Made by a program: the position numbers and the translations under genes. The notes under the pieces were generated by a model. The model searched no databases and was not told the DNA's origin. It worked only from the letters and a program-made list of their open reading frames with translations. A stretch of 64,000 bases of DNA. Origin: Lentzea albidocapillata. GTDB lineage: Bacteria > Actinomycetota > Actinomycetes > Mycobacteriales > Pseudonocardiaceae. Of the stretch, positions 52,851-61,759 are shown in pieces (the stretch's first letter is position 1; each line of letters opens with the position of its first letter). The stretch is from positions 62,001 through 126,000 of the forward strand of contig NZ_JOEA01000016.1 of the NCBI RefSeq assembly GCF_000719115.1, given 5' to 3'.

Positions 52851-52872
52851 GATAGTCCCGTACAAAACTATC
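52851..52872 (+). promoter_or_regulatory. MarR operator and leaderless promoter of the MFS gene
   Basis: GATAGT (52851-52856) and ACTATC (52867-52872) form a perfect inverted repeat with a 10-bp spacer, sharing GATAGTCCCG with the site before the MarR gene. A TACGGT -10 box (52876-52881) follows and the ATG is 7 bases beyond it, so the bound repressor would cover the promoter. Confidence 0.65.
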
Positions 52873-52888
52873 TGTTACGGTTCCTCTT

Positions 52889-54331
52889 ATGACTTCAGGG
52901 GGATTGAGGACCGACTCGCGCTGGCTGGCGCTGATAGTGCTGTGCGCAGGCATGTTGATGATCGTGCTGGACCAGACGATCGTGAACGTCGCGCTGCCCG
53001 CGATCGCGGAAGACCTCAAGTTCGGCCAGGCGGGACTCGCCTGGGTCGTCAACGCGTACCTGATCGCCTACGGCGGTCTGCTCCTGCTCGCGGGTCGGCT
53101 GGGCGACCTGATCGGGCACAAGAAGGTGTTCCTGATCGGCCTGGGCGTCTTCACGGTGGCGTCGCTGCTGTGCGGGCTCTCGTTCAGCGCCGAGATGCTG
53201 ATCATTTCGAGGTTCGTGCAGGGAGCGGGCGGTGCGCTCGCCACGTCCGTGACGCTGGGCATGGTCGTGACGATGTTCCCCGAGCCCAACGAGCAGAGGC
53301 GCGCCATCGGCGTGTTCAGCTTCGTCGCGGCGGCGGGCGCGTCCCTGGGCCTGTTGCTCGGCGGCGTGCTGACCGACGCCATGTCGTGGCACTGGATCTT
53401 CTTCGTGAACATCCCGATCGGGATCGTGGCCGCGGTGGCCGCCGTGCGCCTGGTACCCGACTCCGTCGGCCTCGGCCTGCGGGAAGGCGCCGACGTCCTT
53501 GGCGCGCTGCTGATCGTGGCCGCGGTGATGCTCGGCGTCTACACGATCGTCAAGGCCGAGCACTACGGTTTCGGCTCCGCGCACACGCTGGGACTGGGGG
53601 CCGTCGCGCTGGCGTTGCTGGTGGGATTCGTGCAGCGCCAACGAACCGCCGCGAAGCCGTTGCTGCCGTTGCGGGTGTTCAAGTCCCGCAACGTGACCGG
53701 CGCGAACCTGGTGCAGATCTCCATGGTCGCCGGCATGTTCGGCCTGTTCTTCCTCGGCACCCTGTACATGCAGCTCGTGCTGCAGTACACGCCGTTGCAG
53801 ATCGGCTTGGCGTTCATGCCCGTCGCCGGCGCGATCGCGGTGTTCTCGGTGTCGCTGTCAGCACGCCTGAACATCCGTTTCGGCGAACGCAACATGCTGA
53901 TCGTGGGCCTGCTGTTCATGCTCGTCGGCATGGTGGTGTTCACGCAGGTGCCGGTCGACGGCTCGTACGTCGCGCACATCCTGCCCGCCGTGGCACCGCT
54001 GGGCATCGGCCTGGGGCTGTCGTTCCCGGCCCTGATGACGCTGGCGATGTCCGGCGCCGCACACGACGAGGCGGGCCTCGCGTCCGGTCTCGTGAACACG
54101 ACCGCGCAGGTGGGCGGCGCCCTGGGCCTGGCGGTGCTGGCCACGACCTCGACCACCTACACCTCGTCGCTGCTGGCCTCGGGCGTCGGCCGCCTGGAAG
54201 CGCTGACCTCGGGCTTCCACCTGGCGTTCTGGATCTCGTCGGCGCTCGTGGCGGTGGCGCTCGGACTGGCGGTGTTCGTGCTGCGGCAGGTCTCCGTCGA
54301 CCGCGAGGCCCAGCCGGTGCTGGTGCACTAG
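52889..54331 (+). CDS. MFS multidrug exporter, DHA2 (14-helix) type
   Basis: This 480-residue transporter has about 14 hydrophobic helices and the DHA2 (EmrB/QacA) motifs: [17 protein letters not shown] at the front, [13 protein letters not shown] as the conserved loop between helices 2 and 3, and GAALGLLLGG-like helix 5 motif ([15 protein letters not shown]). It exports an unknown compound by proton exchange. It follows the MarR gene after 40 bases and is preceded by the shared operator, so is probably induced by its substrate. Confidence 0.92.
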   Translation: MTSGGLRTDSRWLALIVLCAGMLMIVLDQTIVNVALPAIAEDLKFGQAGLAWVVNAYLIAYGGLLLLAGRLGDLIGHKKVFLIGLGVFTVASLLCGLSFSAEMLIISRFVQGAGGALATSVTLGMVVTMFPEPNEQRRAIGVFSFVAAAGASLGLLLGGVLTDAMSWHWIFFVNIPIGIVAAVAAVRLVPDSVGLGLREGADVLGALLIVAAVMLGVYTIVKAEHYGFGSAHTLGLGAVALALLVGFVQRQRTAAKPLLPLRVFKSRNVTGANLVQISMVAGMFGLFFLGTLYMQLVLQYTPLQIGLAFMPVAGAIAVFSVSLSARLNIRFGERNMLIVGLLFMLVGMVVFTQVPVDGSYVAHILPAVAPLGIGLGLSFPALMTLAMSGAAHDEAGLASGLVNTTAQVGGALGLAVLATTSTTYTSSLLASGVGRLEALTSGFHLAFWISSALVAVALGLAVFVLRQVSVDREAQPVLVH

Positions 54332-54434
54332 CGATCGGCGCAGAAGTCTGACGTATCCCGGGTCACAGCCCTCCCGACGTGCGCGGCTACCCTGTTCGCA
54401 CATCCCGTACCTGTTTTCGAGGAGTCACACCGTC

Positions 54435-54845
54435 GTGTCCGAGCGCACCCTGGTTCTCGTTAAGCCCGATGGCGTTGCCCGTGGTCTCGTTGGCGAGGTG
54501 ATCGCCCGCATCGAGCGCAAGGGCCTCAAGCTCGCCGCTCTGGAGCTGCGCACCGCCGACCGCGCCACCGCCGAGCAGCACTATGCGGAGCACGACGGCA
54601 AGTCGTTCTACGCCGACCTCGTCGACTTCATCACCGGTGGGCCGCTGGTCGCTCTCGTGGTTGAGGGTGTCCGCGCTGTGCCCGCGTTCCGTCAGCTTGC
54701 CGGTGGGACCGACCCCATCGAGAAGGCCACGCCTGGCACGATTCGCGGGGACTTCGGGACCGAGGTCCAGTTCAACCTGGTGCACGGGTCTGACTCTGTC
54801 GAGTCGGCTGAGCGCGAGATCAAGATCTGGTTCCCGAACCTCTGA
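54435..54845 (+). CDS. ndk: nucleoside diphosphate kinase
   Basis: This 136-residue enzyme balances nucleoside triphosphate pools. The active-site His117 lies in NLVHGSDS, and the start ([19 protein letters not shown]) and the [16 protein letters not shown] loop are canonical. The GTG start follows CGAGGAG (54418-54424). In related genomes ndk directly follows DUF4233. Here it is 14 kb away and alone, with its own terminator at 54860-54892. Confidence 0.97.
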   Translation: MSERTLVLVKPDGVARGLVGEVIARIERKGLKLAALELRTADRATAEQHYAEHDGKSFYADLVDFITGGPLVALVVEGVRAVPAFRQLAGGTDPIEKATPGTIRGDFGTEVQFNLVHGSDSVESAEREIKIWFPNL

Positions 54846-54859
54846 GGTTTGGTTGCGAT

Positions 54860-54892
54860 GGTGGGGTGGCTTCGTGACGAAGCCACCCCACC
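54860..54892. terminator. bidirectional terminator between ndk and the acetyltransferase gene
   Basis: GGTGGGGTGGCTTCGT (54860-54875) pairs perfectly with ACGAAGCCACCCCACC (54877-54892) with a one-base centre, between convergent genes. Confidence 0.9.
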
Positions 54893-54905
54893 GGCCTGTT
54901 CGGGG

Positions 54906-55493
54906 TCAGGTCCTTCGGGGGCTGCTGCCCTTGCCGCCTGGTGCCGCGCCGTTGAGGGTGGTGCCCTCCGGGTAGCCGAGCGGCAGGTACATCCACACGT
55001 CGTCCCACCGTTCGCCGCCCACCGCGATCGCGTTCGGCATCCGCCCGCACTCGCGGAACCCGAGGCTCTCGTACAGCTCGATTGCGCCGTGGTTGTTGCC
55101 TCGTACGCCAAGCATGACGATTTCGATGCCCCGTTCGCGGGCGTTCGTGACCAGGCCCTCCATCACCCGCTTGCCCAGGCCGAGGCCGCGGGCCGAGGGG
55201 TGGGCCATGATCTGCTGGACTTCGGCGCGGTGCTGGAAGACGGCGGTCGAGCCGCGGCGCCAGAGGCCCACTGCGCGCACCACGCCGTCCACCGTGGCCG
55301 CGGTGAAGGCGGCGTCGCCGTCGCGGACCTGTTTGAGAACGGTGTCCAGCCAGGTTGAGATGCGGTCGTAGGCCGGGGGTTCGTGGTAGCCGACGGCGCC
55401 GCCTGCCGCGACCACGTCGTGCACGACTGTGTGGATCTCGGCGCGGAGGTCGTCGTCGGCTTCCGAGAGCCAGAGCAGTTCGGTCGTGGGCAT
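54906..55493 (-). CDS. GNAT-family N-acetyltransferase
   Basis: This 195-residue enzyme has a GNAT core with the acetyl-CoA motif ARGLGLGKRVMEGLV, then VMLGVRGNNHGAIELYESLGF, the usual C-terminal GNAT block. The N-terminal part (LLWLSEADDDLRAEIHTVVH) is helical. I start it at the ATG at 55493; the frame remains open for another 108 codons upstream but overlaps the ABC ATPase gene and has no matching family sequence. Substrate is unknown. It is divergent from the ABC exporter and shares a 55-base promoter gap. Confidence 0.87.
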   Translation of the reverse strand: MPTTELLWLSEADDDLRAEIHTVVHDVVAAGGAVGYHEPPAYDRISTWLDTVLKQVRDGDAAFTAATVDGVVRAVGLWRRGSTAVFQHRAEVQQIMAHPSARGLGLGKRVMEGLVTNARERGIEIVMLGVRGNNHGAIELYESLGFRECGRMPNAIAVGGERWDDVWMYLPLGYPEGTTLNGAAPGGKGSSPRRT

Positions 55494-55548
55494 GGGGCGA
55501 TCGTAATTGCGTCGAAAATTGTCAGACCTGTTCGTTAACGTCGGGCGG

Positions 55549-56463
55549 GTGGACAACCTTGTTGAAGCCAAGGCTCTGACCAAGCACTTCGGGTCGTTCG
55601 AGGCCGTGCGCGGCATCGACGTCGAGGTGCGGCGGGGGGAGGCGTTCGGGTTTCTCGGGCCCAACGGGGCCGGGAAGTCGTCGACCATGCGGATGATCTC
55701 GTGCGTGTCGGGGCGGACCGGTGGCGAGCTGAAGGTGCTCGGCATGGATCCGGGAACCGAGGGGCCCAAGATCCGGGCCCGGCTCGGAGTGGTGCCGCAG
55801 CTCGACAACCTGGACACCGAGCTGACGGTCCGGCAGAACCTGCAGATCTACGGGCGGTACTTCGGGATGTCCCGGCAGAAGTGTCGTGAGAAGGCCGAGG
55901 AGTTGCTGGAGTTCGCGCAACTCGCCGAGCGGGCGGACCACGAGGTCGAGCCGCTCAGCGGTGGCATGAAGCGGCGGCTCACGATCGCCAGGTCCCTCGT
56001 GAACGACCCGGAGTTGCTCCTGCTCGACGAGCCGACCACCGGGTTGGACCCGCAGGCGCGGCATCTGTTGTGGGACAGGCTGTTCCGGCTGAAACAGGAT
56101 GGTGTCACGCTCATCATCACCACCCACTACATGGACGAGGCCGAGCAGCTGTGCGATCGGCTCGTGGTGATGGACGGCGGGCGGATCGCGGCCGAGGGGT
56201 CGCCCAGTGAGCTGATCAACCGGTACTCCACCAAGGAGGTCCTGGAGCTGCGGTTCCAGCCCGGCGCGCAGAAGCCCGACCTGGAGCGGTTCGCCGACCG
56301 GGTGGAGGTGTTGCCGGACCGGTTGCTGCTCTACACGCAGGACGGGGAGGCGACCCTCCAGAGAGTCCACGAGCACGGGGTTCAGCCGGTGCAGAGCCTG
56401 GTGCGGCGCAGTTCGCTGGAGGACGTGTTCCTGCGGCTCACCGGCCGGACGTTGGTGGACTGA
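55549..56463 (+). CDS. ABC exporter ATP-binding protein (DrrA/NodI type)
   Basis: This 304-residue ATPase has Walker A GPNGAGKSS, signature LSGGMKRRL, Walker B LLLLDEPTTGLDP and switch His TTHYMDE, with a C-terminal extension typical of DrrA/NodI ATPases. The GTG at 55549 (VDNLVEAKALTKHFG) is 7 bases after a TAACGT box, pointing to leaderless translation. It is translationally linked to two ABC-2 permeases. The group exports lipids, antibiotics or lipo-oligosaccharides; here the cargo is unknown. Confidence 0.92.
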   Translation: MDNLVEAKALTKHFGSFEAVRGIDVEVRRGEAFGFLGPNGAGKSSTMRMISCVSGRTGGELKVLGMDPGTEGPKIRARLGVVPQLDNLDTELTVRQNLQIYGRYFGMSRQKCREKAEELLEFAQLAERADHEVEPLSGGMKRRLTIARSLVNDPELLLLDEPTTGLDPQARHLLWDRLFRLKQDGVTLIITTHYMDEAEQLCDRLVVMDGGRIAAEGSPSELINRYSTKEVLELRFQPGAQKPDLERFADRVEVLPDRLLLYTQDGEATLQRVHEHGVQPVQSLVRRSSLEDVFLRLTGRTLVD

Positions 56464-57236
56464 TGCAGACGCTGAGGGCTTCCTGGTTCGGCTTCGAGAA
56501 GTACTGGACGTGGTACCGGCGCAACTGGCGGGCCACGGCGGTGTCGAGTTTCTTGACGCCGGTGTTGTTCCTGGTCGCGCTCGGGCTGGGGTTCGGGTCG
56601 CAGGTGCAGTCGACGGCGTTGATCGGCGGCGTGTCGTACCTGGAGTACCTCGCACCCGCGTTGGTCGTGGTCACGGCTATCCAAGGGGCCACGTTCGACT
56701 CGACGTACCCGATCATGTCGCAGTTCATGTGGCAGAAGTCGTTCGTCGCGATGGCCGCCACGCCGATCACGCCGGCGCAGGTGCTCTACGGGCAGACGCT
56801 GTGGATCGGCTCGCAGTTGTTCGCGCGGTGCACGGTGTTCGTGGCGATCGCGGTCGTTCTCGGCGCCGCTGCCGGGCCCGGCATCCTGTTGTCCATCGTG
56901 TTCGGGACGCTGGCGGGTCTCGCGTTCAGCGCGCCGTTGGTCGCTTACAGCGCGACGGTGGACAAGCCGGACAGCTTCACCACCATCTTCCGGTTCATGT
57001 TGATGCCGATGACGCTGTTCACCGGGGCGTTCTTCCCGGTCAGCCAGCTGCCGGACTGGTTGCTGCCGGTGGTGTGGCTGACGCCCGCGTGGCACGGCAT
57101 CGAGCTCGCGCGAGGCGCGACGTTCGGCACGATCGACCTCTTACCGGCGTTGGGCCACCTCGTGTACCTCGTGGCACTGGCGGCCGCGGGCATCGCGCTC
57201 GGCGTGAAGTTCTTCCACCGGAGGCTGGCGGTATGA
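56463..57236 (+). CDS. ABC-2 type exporter permease, first subunit
   Basis: This 257-residue membrane protein has six predicted helices and the ABC-2/NodJ fold: WYRRNWRATAVSSFLTPVLF start, a central region ATPITPAQVLYGQTLW and the late motif FFPVSQLPDWLLPVVWLTP. The ATG shares a base with the ATPase stop (TGATG), and its own stop overlaps the ATG of the next permease (ATGA), giving a tightly coupled three-gene exporter. Confidence 0.9.
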   Translation: MQTLRASWFGFEKYWTWYRRNWRATAVSSFLTPVLFLVALGLGFGSQVQSTALIGGVSYLEYLAPALVVVTAIQGATFDSTYPIMSQFMWQKSFVAMAATPITPAQVLYGQTLWIGSQLFARCTVFVAIAVVLGAAAGPGILLSIVFGTLAGLAFSAPLVAYSATVDKPDSFTTIFRFMLMPMTLFTGAFFPVSQLPDWLLPVVWLTPAWHGIELARGATFGTIDLLPALGHLVYLVALAAAGIALGVKFFHRRLAV

Positions 57237-58075
57237 CGCAGACCCTCGATCGCGAGAAGGCAGTGCCCGCCAGCGTGGGGCTGCTGTGGCGCGTGATTCC
57301 GCCGGGGTTGTACGGCGGCAGGGCCAGCATGCTCGTCGAACGCGCTGCGCTCGTGAACCGGCGCGCGTGGTTCGTGCTGGTCGGCGGGGCCTTCGAGCCA
57401 CTGCTGTTCCTGTGGTCGCTCGGGCTCGGGTTCGGGCAGATGGTGTCGGCGGTGGCCGGGCCGGACGGGCGGCCGATCAGCTACGCGGCGTTCGTGGCGC
57501 CCGCGCTGCTGGCGGCGAGCGCGATGAACGGGGCCGTGTACGACGCGACGTTCAACGTGTTCTTCAAGTTCAAGTACGTGAAGCTGTACGACGCGATGCT
57601 CACGACGCCGATGGGGCCGCTGGACATCGCGATCGGCGAGATCGCCTGGGCGCTGCTCAGAGGCGGGCTGTACTCGGCCGGGTTCCTCGCGGTCATGCTC
57701 GGGATGGGGCTGATCTTCTCGCCCTGGGCGTTGCTCGCGTTGCCGGCGGCGCTGCTGGTGGCGTTCGCGTTCGCCGCTGTGGGGATGGCGGCGACGACGT
57801 TCATGAGGTCGTGGCAGGACTTTGATCTCGTGCAGCTCGCGGTGCTGCCGCTGTTCCTGTTCTCGACGACGTTCTACCCGCTGTCGGTCTACCCGGGCTG
57901 GCTGCAGACGGTGGTGACGTGGACGCCGCTCTACCACGCCATCGAGCTGATGCGGGGCCTCACGCTGGGCGTTGTCGGCTGGGGCATGCTCGGCCACGTC
58001 GCGTACTTCGCGGTCCTCGCGGCCGTGGGAACGGTGGTGGCGGCACGGCGATTGGGGAAGCTGTTGCTGGACTGA
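57233..58075 (+). CDS. ABC-2 type exporter permease, second subunit
   Basis: This 280-residue permease is related to the preceding one in fold and motifs (FVLVGGAFEPLLFLWSLGLG, LTTPMGPLDIAIGE, TFYPLSVYPGWLQTVV). Two different subunits suggest a heterodimeric membrane part. It has a longer basic N-terminus before the first helix. It ends the exporter operon, 45 bases before the TIGR03960 gene. Confidence 0.9.
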   Translation: MTQTLDREKAVPASVGLLWRVIPPGLYGGRASMLVERAALVNRRAWFVLVGGAFEPLLFLWSLGLGFGQMVSAVAGPDGRPISYAAFVAPALLAASAMNGAVYDATFNVFFKFKYVKLYDAMLTTPMGPLDIAIGEIAWALLRGGLYSAGFLAVMLGMGLIFSPWALLALPAALLVAFAFAAVGMAATTFMRSWQDFDLVQLAVLPLFLFSTTFYPLSVYPGWLQTVVTWTPLYHAIELMRGLTLGVVGWGMLGHVAYFAVLAAVGTVVAARRLGKLLLD

Positions 58076-58120
58076 ACCCGCGATTCGGCTCGCGCCTGCG
58101 GAGGCCGTTACTCTGGTCGT

Positions 58121-60082
58121 GTGAGTGCCGAGTCTGTTTTCCCCAGGTTGGAGCCCCTGCTGCCGCGGATCTCCAAGCCGGTGCAGTACGTCGGCGGCGA
58201 GCTCAACGCGACCGTCAAGGACTGGGACGAGGCGTCCGTGCGCTGGGCGTTGATGTATCCCGACGCGTACGAGGTCGGCCTGCCCAACCAGGGCGTCATG
58301 ATCCTCTACGAGATCCTCAACGAGCTGCCGGACGTGCTCGCCGAGCGCACCTACGCCGTGTGGCCGGACCTCGAGGCGCTCATGCGTGAGCACGACGTCC
58401 CGCAGTTCACGGTCGACGGGCACCGGCCGGTGAAGGCGTTCGACCTGATGGGCATCAGCTTCGCCACGGAGCTGGGCTACACGAACATGCTGACGGCGCT
58501 GGACCTCGCCGGCATCCCGCTGCACGCCAAGGACCGCACCGAGGCCGACCCGATCGTGGTCGCCGGTGGGCACGCGGCGTTCAACCCCGAGCCGATCGCG
58601 GACTTCGTGGACGCGGCGGTGCTGGGCGACGGCGAAGAGGCCGTCCTCGAGATCACCGAGATCGTGAGGAACTGGAAGGCCGAGGGCTCGCCCGGCGGCC
58701 GCGACGAGGTGCTGACGCGGCTCGCCGAGACCGGCGGCGTGTACATCCCGCGTTTCTACGACGTGGAGTACCTGCCGGACGGCCGCATCCAGCGCGTCGT
58801 GCCGAACCGCGACCGGGTCCCGTACCGCGTCTTCAAGCGCACCACGATGGACCTCGACGCGTGGCCGTACCCGAAGCAGCCGCTGGTGCCGCTCGCCGAG
58901 AGCGTCCACGAGCGGATGAGCGTCGAGATCTTCCGCGGCTGCACGCGCGGCTGCCGCTTCTGCCAGGCGGGCATGATCACCCGCCCGGTGCGCGAGCGGT
59001 CCATCGAGGGCATCGGCGCCATGGTCCAGAAGGGACTGGCGGCGACCGGCTTCGAAGAGGTCGGGCTGCTCAGTCTGTCCAGCGCGGACCACAGCGAGAT
59101 CGCCGAGATCACCAAGGGCCTCGCGGACCGCTACGAGGGCACGAACACGGGCCTGAGCCTGCCGAGCACCCGCGTCGACGCGTTCAACATCGATCTCGCG
59201 AACGAGTTGTCCCGCAACGGAAGGCGCTCGGGCCTGACCTTCGCGCCCGAGGGCGGCAGCGAGCGGATGCGTCGCGTCATCAACAAGATGGTGTCCGAAG
59301 AGGACCTGATCCGGACGGTGTCGGCCGCGTTCTCCAACGGCTGGCGGCAGGTGAAGCTCTACTTCATGTGCGGCCTCCCGACCGAGGAGGACGAGGACGT
59401 CCTGCAGATCGCGGAGATGGCGAAGAACGTCATCCGCGCGGGCAGGCAGGCGAGCGGCCGCAACGACGTCCGCTGCACCATCTCGATCGGCGGGTTCGTC
59501 CCCAAGCCGCACACGCCGTTCCAGTGGGCCGCGCAGTGCGCCCCGGACGTCGTCGACGACCGCCTGCGCAAGCTGCGGGAGGCCGTCAACAGCGACCGCA
59601 GCCTCGGCCGCAACATCGGCATGCGCTACCACGACGGCAAGCCGAGCCTCATCGAAGGCCTGCTCAGCCGGGGTGACCGGCGCATCGGCAAGGTCATCGA
59701 GGCCGTGTGGCGCGACGGCGGCCGGTTCGACGGCTGGAGCGAGCACTTCTCCTACGACCGCTGGACCACCATGGCCGCGCGGGAGCTGGAACCGCTCGGC
59801 GTCGACCTCGCCTGGTACACCACCCGCGAGCGCGAGGAGCTGGAGGTCCTGCCCTGGGACCACCTCGACTCGGGCCTCGACAAGGAATGGCTCTGGGCCG
59901 ACTGGCAGGACGCGCTCGACGAGCGCGAGCAGGACGACTGCCGCTGGACCCCGTGCTTCGACTGCGGTGTCTGCCCGGCGATGGGCACGGACATCGAGGT
60001 CGGTCCCACGGGCCGCAAGCTGCTGCCGATCTCCCCGGTCGGCGTCGGCTCGCCGGTGAAGAACCCCACGCTCACGCCGTGA
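58121..60082 (+). CDS. TIGR03960-family B12-binding/radical SAM protein
   Basis: This 653-residue protein has an N-terminal cobalamin-binding-like domain (about 35-190) and a radical SAM domain with C274-x3-C278-x2-C281 (RGCTRGCRFCQAG). The iron-sulfur cluster would cleave S-adenosylmethionine. A C-terminal region has a Cys cluster (CRWTPCFDCGVCP), perhaps for another cluster. In most actinobacteria this gene directly precedes the TIGR03936 gene and rne, where both are thought to act in RNA or ribosome modification, but the reaction is unknown. Here a subtilase gene separates them. GTG start. Confidence 0.92.
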   Translation: MSAESVFPRLEPLLPRISKPVQYVGGELNATVKDWDEASVRWALMYPDAYEVGLPNQGVMILYEILNELPDVLAERTYAVWPDLEALMREHDVPQFTVDGHRPVKAFDLMGISFATELGYTNMLTALDLAGIPLHAKDRTEADPIVVAGGHAAFNPEPIADFVDAAVLGDGEEAVLEITEIVRNWKAEGSPGGRDEVLTRLAETGGVYIPRFYDVEYLPDGRIQRVVPNRDRVPYRVFKRTTMDLDAWPYPKQPLVPLAESVHERMSVEIFRGCTRGCRFCQAGMITRPVRERSIEGIGAMVQKGLAATGFEEVGLLSLSSADHSEIAEITKGLADRYEGTNTGLSLPSTRVDAFNIDLANELSRNGRRSGLTFAPEGGSERMRRVINKMVSEEDLIRTVSAAFSNGWRQVKLYFMCGLPTEEDEDVLQIAEMAKNVIRAGRQASGRNDVRCTISIGGFVPKPHTPFQWAAQCAPDVVDDRLRKLREAVNSDRSLGRNIGMRYHDGKPSLIEGLLSRGDRRIGKVIEAVWRDGGRFDGWSEHFSYDRWTTMAARELEPLGVDLAWYTTREREELEVLPWDHLDSGLDKEWLWADWQDALDEREQDDCRWTPCFDCGVCPAMGTDIEVGPTGRKLLPISPVGVGSPVKNPTLTP

Positions 60083-60087
60083 CCTGA

Positions 60088-60142
60088 GTGCACGCGGGGA
60101 GCTTTCGTACTCAGTGAGAGCACGAAGGGGCCCCGCGTGCAC
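60088..60142. terminator. bidirectional terminator between TIGR03960 gene and subtilase gene
   Basis: GTGCACGCGGGG (60088-60099) pairs perfectly with CCCCGCGTGCAC (60131-60142), and the inner segment can extend the stem (GCTTTCGT with ACGAAG). It lies between convergent genes. Confidence 0.85.
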
Positions 60143-60158
60143 AGCAGCAGGCAGGCGG

Positions 60159-61589
60159 CTACTTCGTGACGGCGGCGAGCGCGTCCACGAGTCCGTGGCC
60201 GTAGAACGAGTTGTACTCCGAGTACCCGGTGCAGAACGCGTCCTGCACACCCGTCCGGTTCAGGTCGTAGTCGGCGGGGCACGCCAGCGTCTCCGCCTGC
60301 GCGTTCAGCATGCGCCCCAACGACACCGCGTCCTTCTCGGGATGCACCGACGCGATCAGCGCCGCCACCCCGGCCGCGTGCGGAGTCGCCATCGACGTGC
60401 CGCACGAGTAGTCGTACCCGGACGGCACGGTCGAGAGCACGCACCCGTTCGGCGAGCGCGAGTCGCCACCCGGCGCCGTCACGTCGATCGCGCCCAGCCC
60501 GTACGAGCTGTACCCGGCCTTGGTCTTGGTCGAATCGACCGCGGACACGCCCACGACGTTCTTGAGCTGTGCCGGGAGCACCACGCACGTCGAGTCGACC
60601 GGCCGCGTCTGCGCCTCGCCGTTCGTCGGCGACATCGAGTCGCGCCCCGGCCGGGACAGGTCGGCGGCGGCGTTCCCGGCGGCGGCGACCGTCAGCACGT
60701 TGCTCGAGGTCGCGTAGTCGACCGCACGGCGCACGGCCTCGTAGACGACGCGCTGACCGGGCTCGCTCTGGCACGTGAACAGGTACGGGTCGATGAAGTA
60801 GCTGTTGTTGGTGATCGTCATCTGCTGCGCGGCGGCCCACATGAAGCCGCACACCGCGTACTCGGGATAGATGAAGCCCTCGTCGTCCACGACCTTCACG
60901 GACGCGATGCGCACGCCCGGTGCGACACCCGTGGTGCCGCGGCCGTCGTCCGCGGCGGCGATGGTGCCGGCGACGTGCGTGCCGTGGGGAGACGTCGTCG
61001 GGGCCCACGCGGACGGTGACGTGTCGGGCTTGCCGGTCAGGCACCCCGCGGACAGTTCGGGTGCCAGCGCGCCGGCCAGATCGGGGTGGCGGGCGTCGAC
61101 GCCCGAGTCCAGCACGCCCACGACGACGGACTTGGAGCCCGTGGTGATCTCGTGCGCGGCCGGGGCGTTGATGAGATCCATGTCCCACTGTTCGGCCGAA
61201 CGCACGCCCGACGGCCGGAACAGCTCCGTGTCGTCCTTCTTCCGCTTCACCGACCGCTTGGCGATGCTCTCGGCCTGGGCGCTGTACGCGCGCTGCGGGC
61301 CGATCCGGCCGAGGAAACCGGGGTCCGGCGAGGTGGCCACCGCGACGGAGATCTGCGGGTAGTAGACGGTGGTCAGGCCACACGCCTCGGTGATCTCGGA
61401 ATCCGCCGTCTCGGCGGGCGTGAACTGCGGAAAGACCACCAGGTAGCGCAGCAGCGGACCAGGTTGGATGCAGGAGGGCGCCGCGGGAACCAGGTCTGGT
61501 TCCGCGCTTGCGGGCAGGGAGGCCGCCAAGCACCCGGCCACGAGCAACGCGGTCATCGCCGCCGCTCGTGCGCGGTGGGGCAGAGGCAC
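60159..61589 (-). CDS. secreted S8 subtilisin-like serine protease
   Basis: This 476-residue exported protease has a signal peptide (1-29, ending ASA-E), a short propeptide (about 30-125) and a peptidase S8 domain with the triad D161 (VLDSGVD), H202 (PHGTHVAG) and S399 (GTSMATPHAAG), and oxyanion Asn306 (AAAGN). Several Cys suggest disulfides. The C-terminus (SFYGHGLVDALAAVTK) lacks the membrane anchor of ESX mycosins, so it is probably a free extracellular protease. It lies on the opposite strand between the TIGR03960 and TIGR03936 genes. Confidence 0.92.
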   Translation of the reverse strand: MPLPHRARAAAMTALLVAGCLAASLPASAEPDLVPAAPSCIQPGPLLRYLVVFPQFTPAETADSEITEACGLTTVYYPQISVAVATSPDPGFLGRIGPQRAYSAQAESIAKRSVKRKKDDTELFRPSGVRSAEQWDMDLINAPAAHEITTGSKSVVVGVLDSGVDARHPDLAGALAPELSAGCLTGKPDTSPSAWAPTTSPHGTHVAGTIAAADDGRGTTGVAPGVRIASVKVVDDEGFIYPEYAVCGFMWAAAQQMTITNNSYFIDPYLFTCQSEPGQRVVYEAVRRAVDYATSSNVLTVAAAGNAAADLSRPGRDSMSPTNGEAQTRPVDSTCVVLPAQLKNVVGVSAVDSTKTKAGYSSYGLGAIDVTAPGGDSRSPNGCVLSTVPSGYDYSCGTSMATPHAAGVAALIASVHPEKDAVSLGRMLNAQAETLACPADYDLNRTGVQDAFCTGYSEYNSFYGHGLVDALAAVTK

Positions 61590-61693
61590 CAGGGACCTCC
61601 AGGTCGGCAGGGCGTCCAGTCAGCCGGACCGTAGCCACGCGCAACGATCTAGACAAGCTGAACGTTCTGAATCAGGTTCACGGTACCGTCCTC

Positions 61694-61759
61694 ATGGACG
61701 AACAGCCTGCGCCGATGGGACCGCTCACCCGTCGGAACACCACTCGGGAGCACCGCTGA
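61694..61759 (+). CDS. possible 21-residue leader peptide overlapping the TIGR03936 start
   Basis: A short frame from ATG 61694 encodes 21 residues (MDEQPAPMGPLTRRNTTREH plus R) and ends TGA at 61757-61759, overlapping the probable CTG start at 61756 of the next gene by three bases, the CTGA equivalent of an ATGA coupling site. No good ribosome site precedes it. It may be a coupling leader or chance. Confidence 0.3.
   Translation: MDEQPAPMGPLTRRNTTREHR

Noticed and set aside
54906-55817. Longer 303-residue version of the acetyltransferase
   Set aside because: The extra N-terminal 108 residues are antisense to the ABC ATPase gene and have no GNAT-like content. The ATG at 55493 fits the family.
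55549-58075. Daunorubicin-type resistance operon as part of an antibiotic cluster
   Set aside because: The exporter has the right architecture, but no biosynthetic genes are adjacent.
60159-61589. Subtilase as the mycosin of the ESX-type module
   Set aside because: It lacks a C-terminal membrane helix, has a propeptide and lies 17 kb from the ESX-type genes. It reads as a free secreted protease.
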